From the NCBI GenBank assembly GCA_030682835.1, contig JAUXNG010000012.1, forward strand, positions 1 to 64,000: DNA of 64,000 nt, given 5' to 3'. Below are positions 1 to 9,646 of this stretch, in pieces (the stretch's first letter is position 1; every line of letters begins with the position of its first letter). The DNA comes from Hydrogenophaga sp. Its GTDB lineage: Bacteria > Pseudomonadota > Gammaproteobacteria > Burkholderiales > Burkholderiaceae_C. Position numbers and translations under genes: made by a program. Under the pieces are notes generated by a model. That model was not told where the DNA came from, made no database searches, and worked only from the letters and a program-made list of their open reading frames with translations.

Positions 1-237
1 GCTCAAAGATCGGCGCTGTGGGTGCCGCTCAGTTCCTTATCGACGCTGGAAGGCGGGGTGGGGGCTATCTTCGCCAGTCGGTCTATGCCGAAAGCCGGTA
101 GTTCAGACCCTCCACCCCAACACCCTCAACCATACAAGCCGGCTCCGCCACATCCTCGGTCGAACTCCCCTGCGGCGCCGTCGCGGTCCGTTTGGGCTAC
201 GCTTCGGCTTTCCGTTGTTCTTGCAAAGGCGTTGTTC
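1..237. other. Upstream stretch without a clear gene
   Basis: No convincing gene is seen. The frame of the following 5'-nucleotidase stays open back to position 22, but the extra 72 codons are rich in Pro and Ser without family resemblance, so I treat them as non-coding. The region probably holds the nucleotidase promoter and possibly the tail of a gene outside the window. Confidence 0.5.
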
Positions 238-1134
238 ATGCCCGTCACATTGGATGGTCAGCTGGTCGTCGCGATTTCTTCGCGGGCTTTGTTTGACTTT
301 GAAGAAGAGAACCGGCTGTTCGAGACCGGGGACGACCGGGCCTACATGAAGCTACAGCTGGACAGGCTGGAGCAGCCGGCGCGTCCGGGCGTGGCGTTTT
401 CGCTGGTGCACAAGCTGCTGGCCTTCAACGACGCCGACACCCAGCGGGTGGAGGTGGTGATCCTCTCGCGCAACGACCCGGTGTCGGGCATGCGCGTGTT
501 CCGCTCGGCGCAGCACTACGGCCTGCCGATCCAGCGCGGCAGTTTCACGCGCGGGCAGCCGCCGTGGCGCTACCTGCGTCCGCTGCGGGCCAACCTGTTT
601 CTGTCCACGCACCTGGCCGACGTGAGCGCCGCGCTGGCCGCGGGCGTGCCCGCCGCGCAGGTGTACCCCCATTCCATGCACGCCAGCGACGCGCATCCGC
701 ACGAGGTGCGGATCGCATTCGACGGCGATGCCGTGCTGTTTTCGGATGAGGCCGAGCGCGTGTTCCAGGCCCAGGGCCTGTCGGCCTTTCAGGCGCACGA
801 AGTCACCAACGCCAGCCAGCCGCTGGCCGGTGGCCCCTTCAAGCCGCTGCTGGAGGCGCTGCACCGCCTGCAGAGTGAAGGCACCGCGCTCATGCGCATC
901 CGCACCGCGCTGGTGACCGCTCGCAGCGCGCCGGCGCACGAGCGCGCCATCCGCACGCTGATGAATTGGAACATCGAGGTTGACGAGGCCATGTTCCTCG
1001 GTGGCCTGCCCAAGGGCGAGTTCCTGCGCGAGTTCGAGCCCGACTTTTTCTTTGACGACCAGACCGGCCACATCGAATCGGCCTCGCTGCATGTGCCGTC
1101 GGGCCACGTCGCCTCGGGCATATCGAACTTGTGA
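238..1134 (+). CDS. Cytosolic 5'-nucleotidase (NT5C1-type)
   Basis: A 298-residue protein resembling the 5'-nucleotidase family related to cytosolic NT5C1, which removes phosphate from nucleoside monophosphates. Family-like features are the opening stretch (VVAISSRALFDFEEEN), the central FDGDAVLFSDEAE acidic motif, and the C-terminal GLPKGEFL followed by a DFFFDDQ motif. No signal peptide is seen, so it should be cytoplasmic. The ATG at 238 is chosen because similarity begins there; the in-frame start at 22 would add a low-complexity extension. It is followed about 100 bp later by the ABC exporter on the same strand. The family call comes from recalled motifs, not alignment, and substrate preference is unknown. 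Confidence 0.75.
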   Translation: MPVTLDGQLVVAISSRALFDFEEENRLFETGDDRAYMKLQLDRLEQPARPGVAFSLVHKLLAFNDADTQRVEVVILSRNDPVSGMRVFRSAQHYGLPIQRGSFTRGQPPWRYLRPLRANLFLSTHLADVSAALAAGVPAAQVYPHSMHASDAHPHEVRIAFDGDAVLFSDEAERVFQAQGLSAFQAHEVTNASQPLAGGPFKPLLEALHRLQSEGTALMRIRTALVTARSAPAHERAIRTLMNWNIEVDEAMFLGGLPKGEFLREFEPDFFFDDQTGHIESASLHVPSGHVASGISNL

Positions 1135-1235
1135 CCCACCCCGCACCACCCCACAAGGGTGGTGCTGACGGCCGGCAGTGCGCGCTCCACGGCGGTCCGG
1201 GCTGAACGGCCCCGTTTATTCTGAAGGTTTCCTGC

Positions 1236-3029
1236 ATGCATGAACCCCTGACCCGGCTGGCGCGTTTTCGCCAGTTCACCGCCAAGGTGTGGGCGCTGAC
1301 GCTGCCCTATTTCCAGTCGGACGAGAAGTGGCGGGCCCGCGCCTTGCTGGCCGCCATCGTGGTGCTGAACCTGGCGGCGGTGTACATGCTGGTGCTCATC
1401 AACGAATGGAACCGCGTGTTCTACGACGCGCTGCAGAACCGGGACGCCCCCGTGTTCTGGCGCGAGCTGGGGCGCTTTGCCTACCTGGCCTTCGGCTTCA
1501 TCGTGATCGCGGTGTACCGCTTCTACCTCACGCAGCTGCTGGAGCTGCGCTGGCGCGCCTGGATGACGGCGTATTACCTGGACCGCTGGCTGGCCAACAA
1601 GGCCTTCTACCAGCTGGAACTGGCCCGCTACGCACGCACCGTCGACGGGCAGGAGGCGCCACCCGACAACCCGGACCAGCGCATCGCCGAAGACATCCGC
1701 CTGTTCACCAGCGACACCGTGAGCCTGTCCATGGGCCTGCTGAACGCCGTGGTCACGCTGGTGAGTTTCGTCGGCATTCTGTGGGTGCTGTCGGGCAGCT
1801 TCACGTTCAGCGCCGGCGGCGACACCTTCACCATTCCCGGCTTCATGGTGTGGATGGCGGTGCTGTACTGCCTGCTGGGCAGCGTGCTCACGCACTACAT
1901 CGGCCGCCCGCTGATCGGCCTGAATTTTCGCCAGCAGCGGCTGGAGGCGGACTTCCGCCATCACCTGGTGCGGGTGCGCGAGTACAGCGAATCGATCGCG
2001 CTGGACCGGGGCGAGCCGGTGGAGCGCCAGCAGCTCGGCGGGCGCTTTGGCGAGGTGCTGGGCAACTACCTGCAGCTCATCAAGGCACAGAAACGGCTGA
2101 CCTGGTTCACCGCCGGCTTCGGGCAGGCGGCCGTGGTGTTTCCGTTCATCGTGGCCGCGCCGCGCTATTTCAGCGGCGCCATCCAGCTCGGCGAGCTGAT
2201 GCAGATCGCATCGGCCTTCGGCCGCGTGCAGGACTCGCTTTCGTGGTTCGTCGACAACTACGACCGCCTGGCCAGCTGGCGCGCCACCACCGACCGCCTC
2301 ACCAGCTTCGAAGACAGCTTCAGCGCGCTGCAGACACCTTCCAGCCCCCAGGTGCAGCCAGCGGGTGCATCGGATGGCGCTCACCTGAGCATCGACGAAC
2401 TGAATGTTGCACTGCCCGGTGGCGCGCCCCTGCTCGCCCTCGCGGGCCTGCAGGTGGCGGCGGGCGACAGCGTGCTGGTGAAAGGCCCGTCGGGCCGCGG
2501 CAAATCCACCCTGTTCCGCGCGCTGGCCGGCATCTGGCCCTGGGCGCGCAGCCTGGTTCGGGTGCCGGCCGACTTCGGCGAGCGCGCGCAGTTCCTGCCG
2601 CAGCGCCCCTACTTCCCCAACGGCGCCCTGCGCCACGCCCTGGCCTACCCGGCGCCCAGCGAGCGCTACACCGACGATGCGCTGCGACAGGCCCTGCGAG
2701 ACGCGCTGCTCCCGCAGCTGGCCGAACGGCTGGACGACGAGGACGCCTGGGGCCAGAAACTCTCGGGCGGAGAGCAGCAGCGCCTGGCGATTGCCCGCGC
2801 CTTTCTGAAGCAGCCGCGCTGGCTGTTCGTGGACGAAGCCACCAGCGCGCTGGACGAAACCGCCGAACGCACGCTCTACGAGCGGCTGCAGGCCATGGTG
2901 GCGCGGCAGAACGGCGCCCTGGTGTCGATTGCGCACCGGCCATCGGTGGCGGCGTTTCACAACCGGCAATGGACTCTGGAGCCCCATGAAGCCGAGGGCG
3001 CGCGCTTCCAGGTGAACCACGCAGCCTGA
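1236..3029 (+). CDS. SbmA/BacA-like ABC transporter, permease fused to ATPase
   Basis: A 597-residue half-transporter with an N-terminal membrane domain (helices near residues 30-60, 80-105, 160-185 and 200-225) of the SbmA/BacA/YddA type. The C-terminal nucleotide-binding domain has Walker A GPSGRGKST (about residue 415), signature LSGGEQQRLAIARA and Walker B WLFVDEATSALDE. Proteins of this class are inner-membrane transporters linked to peptides, very-long-chain fatty acids or vitamin B12-like compounds; the substrate cannot be read from sequence. An AAGG box lies about 9 nt before the ATG. It ends 38 bp before chrA on the same strand. Confidence 0.85.
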   Translation: MHEPLTRLARFRQFTAKVWALTLPYFQSDEKWRARALLAAIVVLNLAAVYMLVLINEWNRVFYDALQNRDAPVFWRELGRFAYLAFGFIVIAVYRFYLTQLLELRWRAWMTAYYLDRWLANKAFYQLELARYARTVDGQEAPPDNPDQRIAEDIRLFTSDTVSLSMGLLNAVVTLVSFVGILWVLSGSFTFSAGGDTFTIPGFMVWMAVLYCLLGSVLTHYIGRPLIGLNFRQQRLEADFRHHLVRVREYSESIALDRGEPVERQQLGGRFGEVLGNYLQLIKAQKRLTWFTAGFGQAAVVFPFIVAAPRYFSGAIQLGELMQIASAFGRVQDSLSWFVDNYDRLASWRATTDRLTSFEDSFSALQTPSSPQVQPAGASDGAHLSIDELNVALPGGAPLLALAGLQVAAGDSVLVKGPSGRGKSTLFRALAGIWPWARSLVRVPADFGERAQFLPQRPYFPNGALRHALAYPAPSERYTDDALRQALRDALLPQLAERLDDEDAWGQKLSGGEQQRLAIARAFLKQPRWLFVDEATSALDETAERTLYERLQAMVARQNGALVSIAHRPSVAAFHNRQWTLEPHEAEGARFQVNHAA

Positions 3030-3067
3030 GAGGCCCCATTGACACACCCCATGAGAAACTTGGTTCG

Positions 3068-4336
3068 ATGACAGACCCTCGCCAGCCCGACACCCTCGGC
3101 GACGCCGCCCCCGCTCCCCTGCCCGCCGGTGCCCCGGCCGGTGATGCACCGGTGCCCCCCCGAGGCAACCCGGTCGAAGTGCTGTGGGCCTTCCTCCAGC
3201 TAGGCCTCACGTCTTTCGGTGGCCCGGTGGCCCATCTCGGCTATTTCCGCACCGAGTTCGTCGAGCGCCGGCGCTGGCTCGACGACCGCAGCTACGCCGA
3301 CCTGGTGGCGCTCTGCCAGTTCCTGCCGGGCCCGGCGAGCAGCCAGGTCGGCATGGCGCTGGGCCTGCAGCGCGCCGGCGGTCTGGGCGCCCTCATGGCG
3401 TGGATTGGCTTCACATTGCCCTCGGCCCTGGCGCTCATCGTCTTCGCCTACGGCATCGCGCAGTACGGTGATCTGGCGGCATCCGGTGCGGTGCACGGCC
3501 TCAAGGTGGTGGCGGTGGCGGTGGTGGCGCAAGCGGTTTGGGGCATGGCGAAGACCCTGTGTCCGGACCGCCCGCGCGCGGGCCTGGCGATAGCGGCCGC
3601 CCTCCTGACCCTGGTGCTGCCATCGGCCCTGGGGCAGGTCGGCGCCATCCTCGTCTGTGGCGTGGTCGGCTGGCTTCTGCTGAAGCTGCCTCCACAGGCA
3701 CCGGTGCCGCACATCGGCTATGGGGTTTCGCGCGGTGCGGGCGTGGTGGCGCTGGCGCTGTTTGCGGTGCTGCTGCTCGGCCTGCCCGTGCTGGCCGTGG
3801 CCACCGGCTCATCGCTGTGGACGTTGGTGGATGGTTTCTACCGTGCGGGTGCGCTGGTGTTCGGCGGCGGCCATGTGGTGCTGCCCCTGCTGCAGTCAAC
3901 CGTCGTGCCGGCAGGTGTGGTGAGCAACGCCGACTTCCTGGCCGGCTACGGCGCAGCGCAGGCCGTGCCCGGCCCGCTGTTCACCTTCGCCGCCTACCTG
4001 GGCGCGGTGATGAGCGGGCCGCTGTCGGGCTGGGTCGGCGGCCTGGTGTTCCTGGTCGTGATCTTTGTGCCGGCCTTTCTGCTGGTGGTGGGCACCCTGC
4101 CGTTCTGGGACGGGCTGCGCCAGCGCGACGCCGTGCGGGCCGCCATGGCCGGCGTCAACGCGGGCGTGGTGGGCATCCTGCTGTCTGCCCTGTACGACCC
4201 GGTCTGGACCAGTGCCATCCTCGGGCGGGCCGACTTCGGCCTCGCCCTCGCGGCCTTCGGCTTGCTGGTGGTCGGCCGCGTTTCGCCCTTCTTCGTCGTT
4301 CTCCTCGGGGCCGTGGCTGGCTGGCTGCTGGGCTGA
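3068..4336 (+). CDS. chrA: Chromate transporter, CHR family
   Basis: A 422-residue, strongly hydrophobic protein made of two homologous halves, as in long-chain ChrA. The N-half carries LGLTSFGGPVAHLGYFR and LCQFLPGPASSQ; the C-half carries the matching ALVFGGGHVVLPLL and YGAAQAVPGPLFTF. These SFGGP and PGP repeats are the family hallmark. ChrA exports chromate across the inner membrane, although members without a chrB partner can have other anion substrates. No chrB or chrF is seen nearby. The first 35 residues are Pro/Ala-rich and probably cytoplasmic. It converges on queC. Confidence 0.88.
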   Translation: MTDPRQPDTLGDAAPAPLPAGAPAGDAPVPPRGNPVEVLWAFLQLGLTSFGGPVAHLGYFRTEFVERRRWLDDRSYADLVALCQFLPGPASSQVGMALGLQRAGGLGALMAWIGFTLPSALALIVFAYGIAQYGDLAASGAVHGLKVVAVAVVAQAVWGMAKTLCPDRPRAGLAIAAALLTLVLPSALGQVGAILVCGVVGWLLLKLPPQAPVPHIGYGVSRGAGVVALALFAVLLLGLPVLAVATGSSLWTLVDGFYRAGALVFGGGHVVLPLLQSTVVPAGVVSNADFLAGYGAAQAVPGPLFTFAAYLGAVMSGPLSGWVGGLVFLVVIFVPAFLLVVGTLPFWDGLRQRDAVRAAMAGVNAGVVGILLSALYDPVWTSAILGRADFGLALAAFGLLVVGRVSPFFVVLLGAVAGWLLG

Positions 4337-4402
4337 CCACTCTGGCGCTGGCTCACCTCGCCCCTTATGGTGCCTTGATCGAGCCAGCAGACAGCCGCTG
4401 CT

Positions 4403-5161
4403 TCACCCCGCCGCGCGATACCCCGCCCACCCCCGCGCGCGCAATTCACACGCCGGGCAGCTGCCGCAGCCGTAGCCCCAGGCATGGCGGTGCTCGCGGT
4501 CGCCGAGGTAGCAGGTGTGGGTGTGTTCGACGATCAGGTCCACCAGGGCCTGGCCGCCGCCGGGCATGCCGGACGCGTTGCCCAGCTCGTGCGCCATGCG
4601 CCAGGTGGCGGCCTTGTCGATCCACATCAGCGGGGTGTCGATGAGGAAGCGGTGGTCCATGCCGAGGCTCAGCGCGACCTGCAGGGCTTTCATCGTGTCG
4701 TCGCGGCAGTCGGGGTAGCCCGAAAAGTCGGTTTCGCAGACCCCGGTGACGATGACCTGGATGCCGCGGCGGTAGGCCAGCGCCGCGGCCAGCGTGAGGA
4801 ACAGCAGGTTGCGCCCGGGCACGAAGGTGTTGGGCAAGCCACTTTCCTCCATGCGAAAGGCCATGTCCCGCGTGAGTGAGGTCTCGCTCACCTTGCCCAG
4901 CACGGCCAGGTCGAGCAGGTGGTCTTCGCCGAGGCGGCCGGCCCAGTCGGGGAACTGTTCGCGCAGCTGTTGCAGCACGACCAGGCGCGCCTGCAGCTCG
5001 ACGCTGTGGCGCTGTCCGTAGTCGAAGCCGAGTGTTTCCACGCGCGGGTAACGCGCCAGCGCGTGGGCCAGGCAGGTGGTGGAATCTTGTCCGCCCGAGA
5101 ACAGCACCAGGGCGCTGGTGTGGTGAGCGGGCGGCAGCGGGGGGTGAGCAGGAAGGGCCAT
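4403..5161 (-). CDS. queC: 7-cyano-7-deazaguanine synthase
   Basis: A 252-residue QueC, the ATP-dependent ligase that turns 7-carboxy-7-deazaguanine into preQ0 on the way to queuosine in tRNA. The PP-loop [11 protein letters not shown] is at about residues 18-28, and the C-terminal zinc site is visible as HTHTCYL followed by CGSCPAC, giving four cysteines. The start at 5161 (MALPAHPP) puts the PP-loop at the usual distance from the N-terminus; an upstream in-frame extension would run into the HDOD gene and has no family character. No other queuosine genes are in the window. Confidence 0.93.
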   Translation of the reverse strand: MALPAHPPLPPAHHTSALVLFSGGQDSTTCLAHALARYPRVETLGFDYGQRHSVELQARLVVLQQLREQFPDWAGRLGEDHLLDLAVLGKVSETSLTRDMAFRMEESGLPNTFVPGRNLLFLTLAAALAYRRGIQVIVTGVCETDFSGYPDCRDDTMKALQVALSLGMDHRFLIDTPLMWIDKAATWRMAHELGNASGMPGGGQALVDLIVEHTHTCYLGDREHRHAWGYGCGSCPACELRARGWAGYRAAG

Positions 5162-5213
5162 GCGCGCGATGGTAGCGCGAGGTCTGCCGTCCGCAGGCGG
5201 CTCCGAAACTGTT

Positions 5214-6437
5214 CTAGAGCCCGCGCATGGACCGTTTGCCGGCATGGTCGCGGCTGGTGGCGAGCATGCGGATGAGGGCGCGGTTGGCGTGTTCCAGGCT
5301 GATGCCGTGGTCTTCGCAGACGGCGGGCAGGCGGGCCAGTGCGTCGGGGTCGCCCTGCACGCGGGCGACGTCCAGCAGGGGGTGGTAGGGGCCGTCCTGG
5401 CGCAGCACGGCATCAAACACGCGTGCCGACATGGGGAGCTTTTTCAGCAACTCGGCCAGGGGTTGTTGCATGAAACGGTCGAGCTGGGCGAACAGGGCCG
5501 TGGTGTAGACCTCGGCGCGCAGGTTGTCTTCACTGCCCGACTCCAGCAGGTGCTGGGCGAGCCGTGAGCGCATCACCATGGCGTAGCGCACGGGGTGCAG
5601 GTCGGGCTCGCTTTCGCTGCCGGGCAGCTGTTCGTGCAGCCAGCGGGCGAGCGCGGTGAAGCCGATCATCATGAGGGCGTGGCGCAGCGAATCGATCTCG
5701 CGACGCAGGCCGTAGGCGGCGGAATTCACCAGCAGCAGCAGGCGGTAGACCAGCACCGGGTCCTGGCGCACCAGGCGTTCCAGGTGTTCCAGCGAGGTTT
5801 CGTCCTCAATGGCCTGCAGGATCTGGCCGATCACGCTGGCGTCGCTGGTCAGCGGCTGGTGGCGGTGGGCGTGGAGCACGTCTTCGTCGGGCCAGCCCAG
5901 CAGGCCCCATGCACCGGCTTCGTCGAGGCTGTGCGCGGCCAGCTGACGGTCGCACACGCCCTGCAGCAGCAGGCCGGGGCGCAGCGGACCGGGGATTTCC
6001 TGACGGCGGGCCATCAGCTCCAGCGCGTCTCCGGGACTCAGCTGCACCAGGCTGCGCACATCGAGCGGCGCCACGACCTCGTCGCGCAGGTCGGCCCACT
6101 GGCCGTGACGCAGCAGCACATGGCCGCGGCGAATGGCCTCGCCCAGCCCGGCGAGCGTGTCGGGGTCGCGGAACAGCGCCTCGGGCACTTCCAGCCAGGT
6201 GTTGTTCACCGGGGCGCATTCCAGCGCCTGGCGCAGCAGCGTCTGATCGGCCACGGAGAGGATGAGCACCGGCGCAGCAGCCGGCCAGTCGCTGCCCAGC
6301 AGCTGCATCAGGTGGGCGCCGTCGAGCGCTTCGGGCTGCGGCGTCTCCACGCGCAAGCGCACCGCCGCCAGCTGGCGCGCGCGGTTCCACACGGGCTGGT
6401 AGCCCAGGGCAATGCTGTCAAGAACGGTCTGGCTCAT
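5214..6437 (-). CDS. HDOD-domain signalling protein with degenerate EAL-like N-terminus
   Basis: A 407-residue cytoplasmic protein. Residues of about 200-400 form an HDOD domain ([50 protein letters not shown]). The N-terminus, with [20 protein letters not shown], resembles the opening strand of EAL domains but shows no intact EAL signature, as in the EAL-HDOD proteins YuxH and CdgJ; I infer that it cannot hydrolyse cyclic di-GMP. It starts 32 bp after flgL on the same strand and is probably the last gene of the flgB-flgL transcription unit, which suggests a role in motility control. Confidence 0.78.
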   Translation of the reverse strand: MSQTVLDSIALGYQPVWNRARQLAAVRLRVETPQPEALDGAHLMQLLGSDWPAAAPVLILSVADQTLLRQALECAPVNNTWLEVPEALFRDPDTLAGLGEAIRRGHVLLRHGQWADLRDEVVAPLDVRSLVQLSPGDALELMARRQEIPGPLRPGLLLQGVCDRQLAAHSLDEAGAWGLLGWPDEDVLHAHRHQPLTSDASVIGQILQAIEDETSLEHLERLVRQDPVLVYRLLLLVNSAAYGLRREIDSLRHALMMIGFTALARWLHEQLPGSESEPDLHPVRYAMVMRSRLAQHLLESGSEDNLRAEVYTTALFAQLDRFMQQPLAELLKKLPMSARVFDAVLRQDGPYHPLLDVARVQGDPDALARLPAVCEDHGISLEHANRALIRMLATSRDHAGKRSMRGL

Positions 6438-6469
6438 GGCGGTGCGATCGGTGGTGAGGCCTTACGCGC

Positions 6470-7723
6470 TCAGGCGACGAACTGGAACAGCGAGAGGCGC
6501 TGCACCTGCGCGTAAGACTTCAGGGCGGCTTCCAGGCCCACCTGCTGGGACTGGAAGTCGGAGATGCCTCTGACCAGGTCGAGGTCTTCCAGGCGGGAGC
6601 GCTCCACCTCGTGGCCGGTGGCGCGGTTGTTCAGCATGTTGTCGAGCGAGTCGGCGCGGTTCAGCCATTCGCCGGCACGGGCGCGGGCCAGCAGAACCCG
6701 GTCGTGCCCGGCATCGAGCTCGGCCATGGCGCGGGCCATCTGCTGGGTCAGCTGGGCGCCACGGCCGGGGCCGGTGGCGTTCAAGGCGACGTCGTCCGGA
6801 ACCACCACCTTGCCGCGCAAGGCGTCGATCGCGTCCTGCACGACCTTGAAGAGGTCGGTGGGCCCGGACACCGGGTTGACCGCAACGCTGTCGCCCGCGT
6901 TGGGCTGGCCCAGCAGGCGCATCGACATGCCGTCGAACTGGATCGCCTTGCCGGCTTCATAAGCCACGTCCACCTGGCCGTCCAATGGATTGCGGGTCGC
7001 GTCGTCGAGATCGGTGATGCTGTAGCGCATGGTGCCGCTGGCGTCAGAAAAACTGATGCCGTAGCGGTGCCCGGTCAGCTGGGACAGGTTGGTCACCTCG
7101 CCCAGGTCGGTGCGCAGGCCGCCGGTGTTGCCCGCATCGAGATCCAGGCGAAAGCTGCCGTTGCCCTGCGGGATGCGCATCCAGATCGCGTCGCCATCCA
7201 GCGCCTGTGGCAAGGCGGCGGCGCCTGCAGCGGCCTGGCCGCGCTGGCCGTTGAACTGCACGCCGGTGGGACCGTACACGTCCACGAAAGGGGTGGTGGA
7301 GCCACCCAGCCCGCCAAAGAGCGTGCGGCCCGAGTTGTCCTGCCGGTTGGCCACGTTCAACAGTTGGTCGCGCAAGCCTTCGAGCTGGCGTGCAATGTCT
7401 TCGCGCTCGCTGGGCCCGAAGGTGCCGTTGCCGGCGCTCACCATCAGTTCGCGCACGCGCTGGATCAGCTCGCCCGACTCGGCCAGGCCGCTCTCGGCCT
7501 GCTGAAGGCTGGCACGCGAGCTCTCCAGGGCGCGCAGGTCGGACTGGGCGCGGCTGAGGCGGTTGCTGGCGGTTTCGGCCAGCGTCGCTGCGACTGGGTC
7601 GTCGCTGGCCTTGCGCACCCGCTTGCCGGTGGCCAGGCTTTCCTGCAGCGAGCTGAGGTCGGCCTGGCGCTTGGCCAGGTGGTTGATGGTGGTGTCGAAA
7701 GAGTGGGCGGTGGCGATTCGCAT
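6470..7723 (-). CDS. flgL: Flagellar hook-filament junction protein FlgL (HAP3)
   Basis: A 417-residue FlgL, the second junction protein, on which the filament is built. The N-terminus (MRIATAHSFDTTINHL, then the ASDDPVAA signature) and the C-terminal helix (DLVRGISDFQSQQVGLEAALKSYAQVQRLSLFQF) are those of the flagellin/FlgL superfamily. ATG at 7723 is preferred over an in-frame codon eight residues upstream because an AAAGGA box lies just before it. It follows flgK by about 20 bp. Confidence 0.95.
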   Translation of the reverse strand: MRIATAHSFDTTINHLAKRQADLSSLQESLATGKRVRKASDDPVAATLAETASNRLSRAQSDLRALESSRASLQQAESGLAESGELIQRVRELMVSAGNGTFGPSEREDIARQLEGLRDQLLNVANRQDNSGRTLFGGLGGSTTPFVDVYGPTGVQFNGQRGQAAAGAAALPQALDGDAIWMRIPQGNGSFRLDLDAGNTGGLRTDLGEVTNLSQLTGHRYGISFSDASGTMRYSITDLDDATRNPLDGQVDVAYEAGKAIQFDGMSMRLLGQPNAGDSVAVNPVSGPTDLFKVVQDAIDALRGKVVVPDDVALNATGPGRGAQLTQQMARAMAELDAGHDRVLLARARAGEWLNRADSLDNMLNNRATGHEVERSRLEDLDLVRGISDFQSQQVGLEAALKSYAQVQRLSLFQFVA

Positions 7724-7743
7724 GGCGAGGTCCTTTCGGCGTT

Positions 7744-9618
7744 TCAACGACCCACGGTCTGCAGCAGGGTGTCGAAGGTGCTTTGCGCGATCTGCATGAA
7801 CTTCGCAGCGGCCTGGTAAGACTGCTGGAACTGCAACAGGCGGGCGGCTTCTTCGTCGAGGTTGACCCCGGCGACATTGGCCCGTGCGCTCTCGGCGGCA
7901 CTGGCCACCTGCGCAGAGAACCCGGCCGAAAACTCGGCGCTTTGCACGCGGGTGCCCACATCGGCAAACAGCCCGATGTAACCGTCCGCCAGCGACACAC
8001 CTTCGTAGGTCGGACGGTCGCGCAGGGCCAGCACGGCAGCTGCGTTGCCGGCGTTCTGCGTCATGGAGCCAGGCACCGGGGCCTCCACGTTGAAGGTGTC
8101 GCCCGGGCTCGGGCTGCCCCGCAAGGTCAGGCTCCAGCCATTGGCCACGATCGGCTGGCCCGGAATGAAGGGCGTGGAAGGCCCTCCGTCGATGGTGTAG
8201 CTGCCGTCGCCCAGGAACGCCACCTGGCCCGCGGTGGCGGGCGATGACACGGCGTAAAGACTTTCCACGCTCAGACCGGGCTGGTTGCCAGTACCGGGCA
8301 CCACCATCACCGGGCTGGCCGCGGCCAGGCGGTCGGGCGAGCCGATGGCCATCTGCAGGTCGCGCGCCGCGGCCTCGAAGGGGCGCACCATGAAGCGGTC
8401 GCCGTCGCTAGCGGCCCCACCCAGGCTGAACGTCAGGCCGTCGACGGTGAAGCTGGCGGGAGCGGGTACCTGGAGATCAGACGGTTTGCCGTCGCTCAAC
8501 CGGATCACCCGCGCACCGCCGCCCTCGAACCGGACTTCATAGTCCGAAGCAATCAAGGCACTGGGGTCGGTCACGCTGGCGCTGACCGTGCCGGAACCAG
8601 CATAGGGTTGTGCAATGGTGCCGAGCACGGCCGGCGGTGGCACAAAGAAGGCCTGCCCCGTGTCGCCTCGCAGGTCCACACCGAGAGCGTGCTGCTGGTT
8701 GACCGTGGTGGCCGTGGCCAGCGCCATGCGGCCCAGCCCGTTCTGAACAGCGCGCAGGTCGTCGTTGAGGAAGCGCACCAGGCCGGCCAGTTCGCCCCCG
8801 CCCAGGCTGGCGTCGCTCATCAGAATTTTGGTGCTGCCCTGCACGAAAGACACACCCAGACGGGTGCTGTCGGCGGGGTCGCGCGTCGCCTCCAGCGAGG
8901 CCGCGCGCTGGCCCAGCACCAGCGGCTGGCTGCCGCCCACAAACACGTTCATCGTGCCGTTCTCGGCCGGCACGGCGCTGATCTGTACGTGCTGGCTGAG
9001 CTCGCGCAGCAGCTGGTCGCGCTGGTCGTACAGGTCGTTGGGTGTGTGCGCGCCGCCTGCGGTTTCAATAATGCGCTGGTTGACCGTGGCCAGGTCTTTC
9101 GCGAGGCCATTGACCACGCGAACCGTGCCCTCAATCTGCAGCTGCGTGCTGTGCGCCAGCGTGTCGATCTGCGTGGCGGTGTTGCGCATGCGGCTGGCGA
9201 ACTCTTCGCCGCGGGTGATCACCACCACGCGGGCGCTCAGGTTGGTGGGCGACGAAGCCACGTCGTTCCACGAGTTGAGCATGTCGTTCATGGCCGAGCC
9301 AATGCCCGCGGCCCCCAGCGGGAACAGGGTTTCCATCTGCTGCAGGCGCGACAGGCGCACGCCGTCGGCTGCGGCCAGCGAGGACGTGATGCGGGCCTCG
9401 CGGGTCAGGTAGGCGTCGTGCGAGCGCTCGACGGTGCCCATCTCGACACCCTTGCCGAAATAGCCGCTGCCCAGCTGCTGGTAGCCCGCCGTCTGCAGCT
9501 GAACCGATTGCCGCGAATAGCCCGCCGTGTTGACGTTGGCAATGTTGTGGCCGATGACCTGCAGCGCCGCCAGGTTGGTGGTGAGAGCTCGGGTACCGAT
9601 GTTGAGGGCGCCAGACAT
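7744..9618 (-). CDS. flgK: Flagellar hook-associated protein FlgK (HAP1)
   Basis: A 624-residue FlgK, the first junction protein between hook and filament. The N-terminal rod/hook-type motif (LAALQVIGHNIANVNTAGYSR) and the C-terminal motif (GVNLDEEAARLLQFQQSYQA) are both complete. The middle, of about residues 330-530, is a variable surface region. It is exported by the flagellar type III system, so no cleavable signal is expected or seen. It follows flgJ by 28 bp and precedes flgL. Confidence 0.96.
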   Translation of the reverse strand: MSGALNIGTRALTTNLAALQVIGHNIANVNTAGYSRQSVQLQTAGYQQLGSGYFGKGVEMGTVERSHDAYLTREARITSSLAAADGVRLSRLQQMETLFPLGAAGIGSAMNDMLNSWNDVASSPTNLSARVVVITRGEEFASRMRNTATQIDTLAHSTQLQIEGTVRVVNGLAKDLATVNQRIIETAGGAHTPNDLYDQRDQLLRELSQHVQISAVPAENGTMNVFVGGSQPLVLGQRAASLEATRDPADSTRLGVSFVQGSTKILMSDASLGGGELAGLVRFLNDDLRAVQNGLGRMALATATTVNQQHALGVDLRGDTGQAFFVPPPAVLGTIAQPYAGSGTVSASVTDPSALIASDYEVRFEGGGARVIRLSDGKPSDLQVPAPASFTVDGLTFSLGGAASDGDRFMVRPFEAAARDLQMAIGSPDRLAAASPVMVVPGTGNQPGLSVESLYAVSSPATAGQVAFLGDGSYTIDGGPSTPFIPGQPIVANGWSLTLRGSPSPGDTFNVEAPVPGSMTQNAGNAAAVLALRDRPTYEGVSLADGYIGLFADVGTRVQSAEFSAGFSAQVASAAESARANVAGVNLDEEAARLLQFQQSYQAAAKFMQIAQSTFDTLLQTVGR

Positions 9619-9646
9619 GGATGCTTTCTTTCAGGCTCGCGGCCGT

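Noticed and set aside
22..237. Extended N-terminus of the 5'-nucleotidase
   Set aside because: The added residues are Pro/Ser-rich and unlike the family; the start at 238 begins directly at the family motif.
789..3149. A 786-codon open frame on the minus strand opposite the nucleotidase and ABC transporter
   Set aside because: It has no recognisable domain, is composed mainly of Arg, Gln, His and Ala as expected for antisense of GC-rich coding DNA, and lies opposite two well-supported genes.
4348..4387. Terminator between chrA and queC (CTGGCTC/GAGCCAG)
   Set aside because: The 7-bp arms are perfect, but the loop is 26 nt and there is no T-run, so it is too weak to list.
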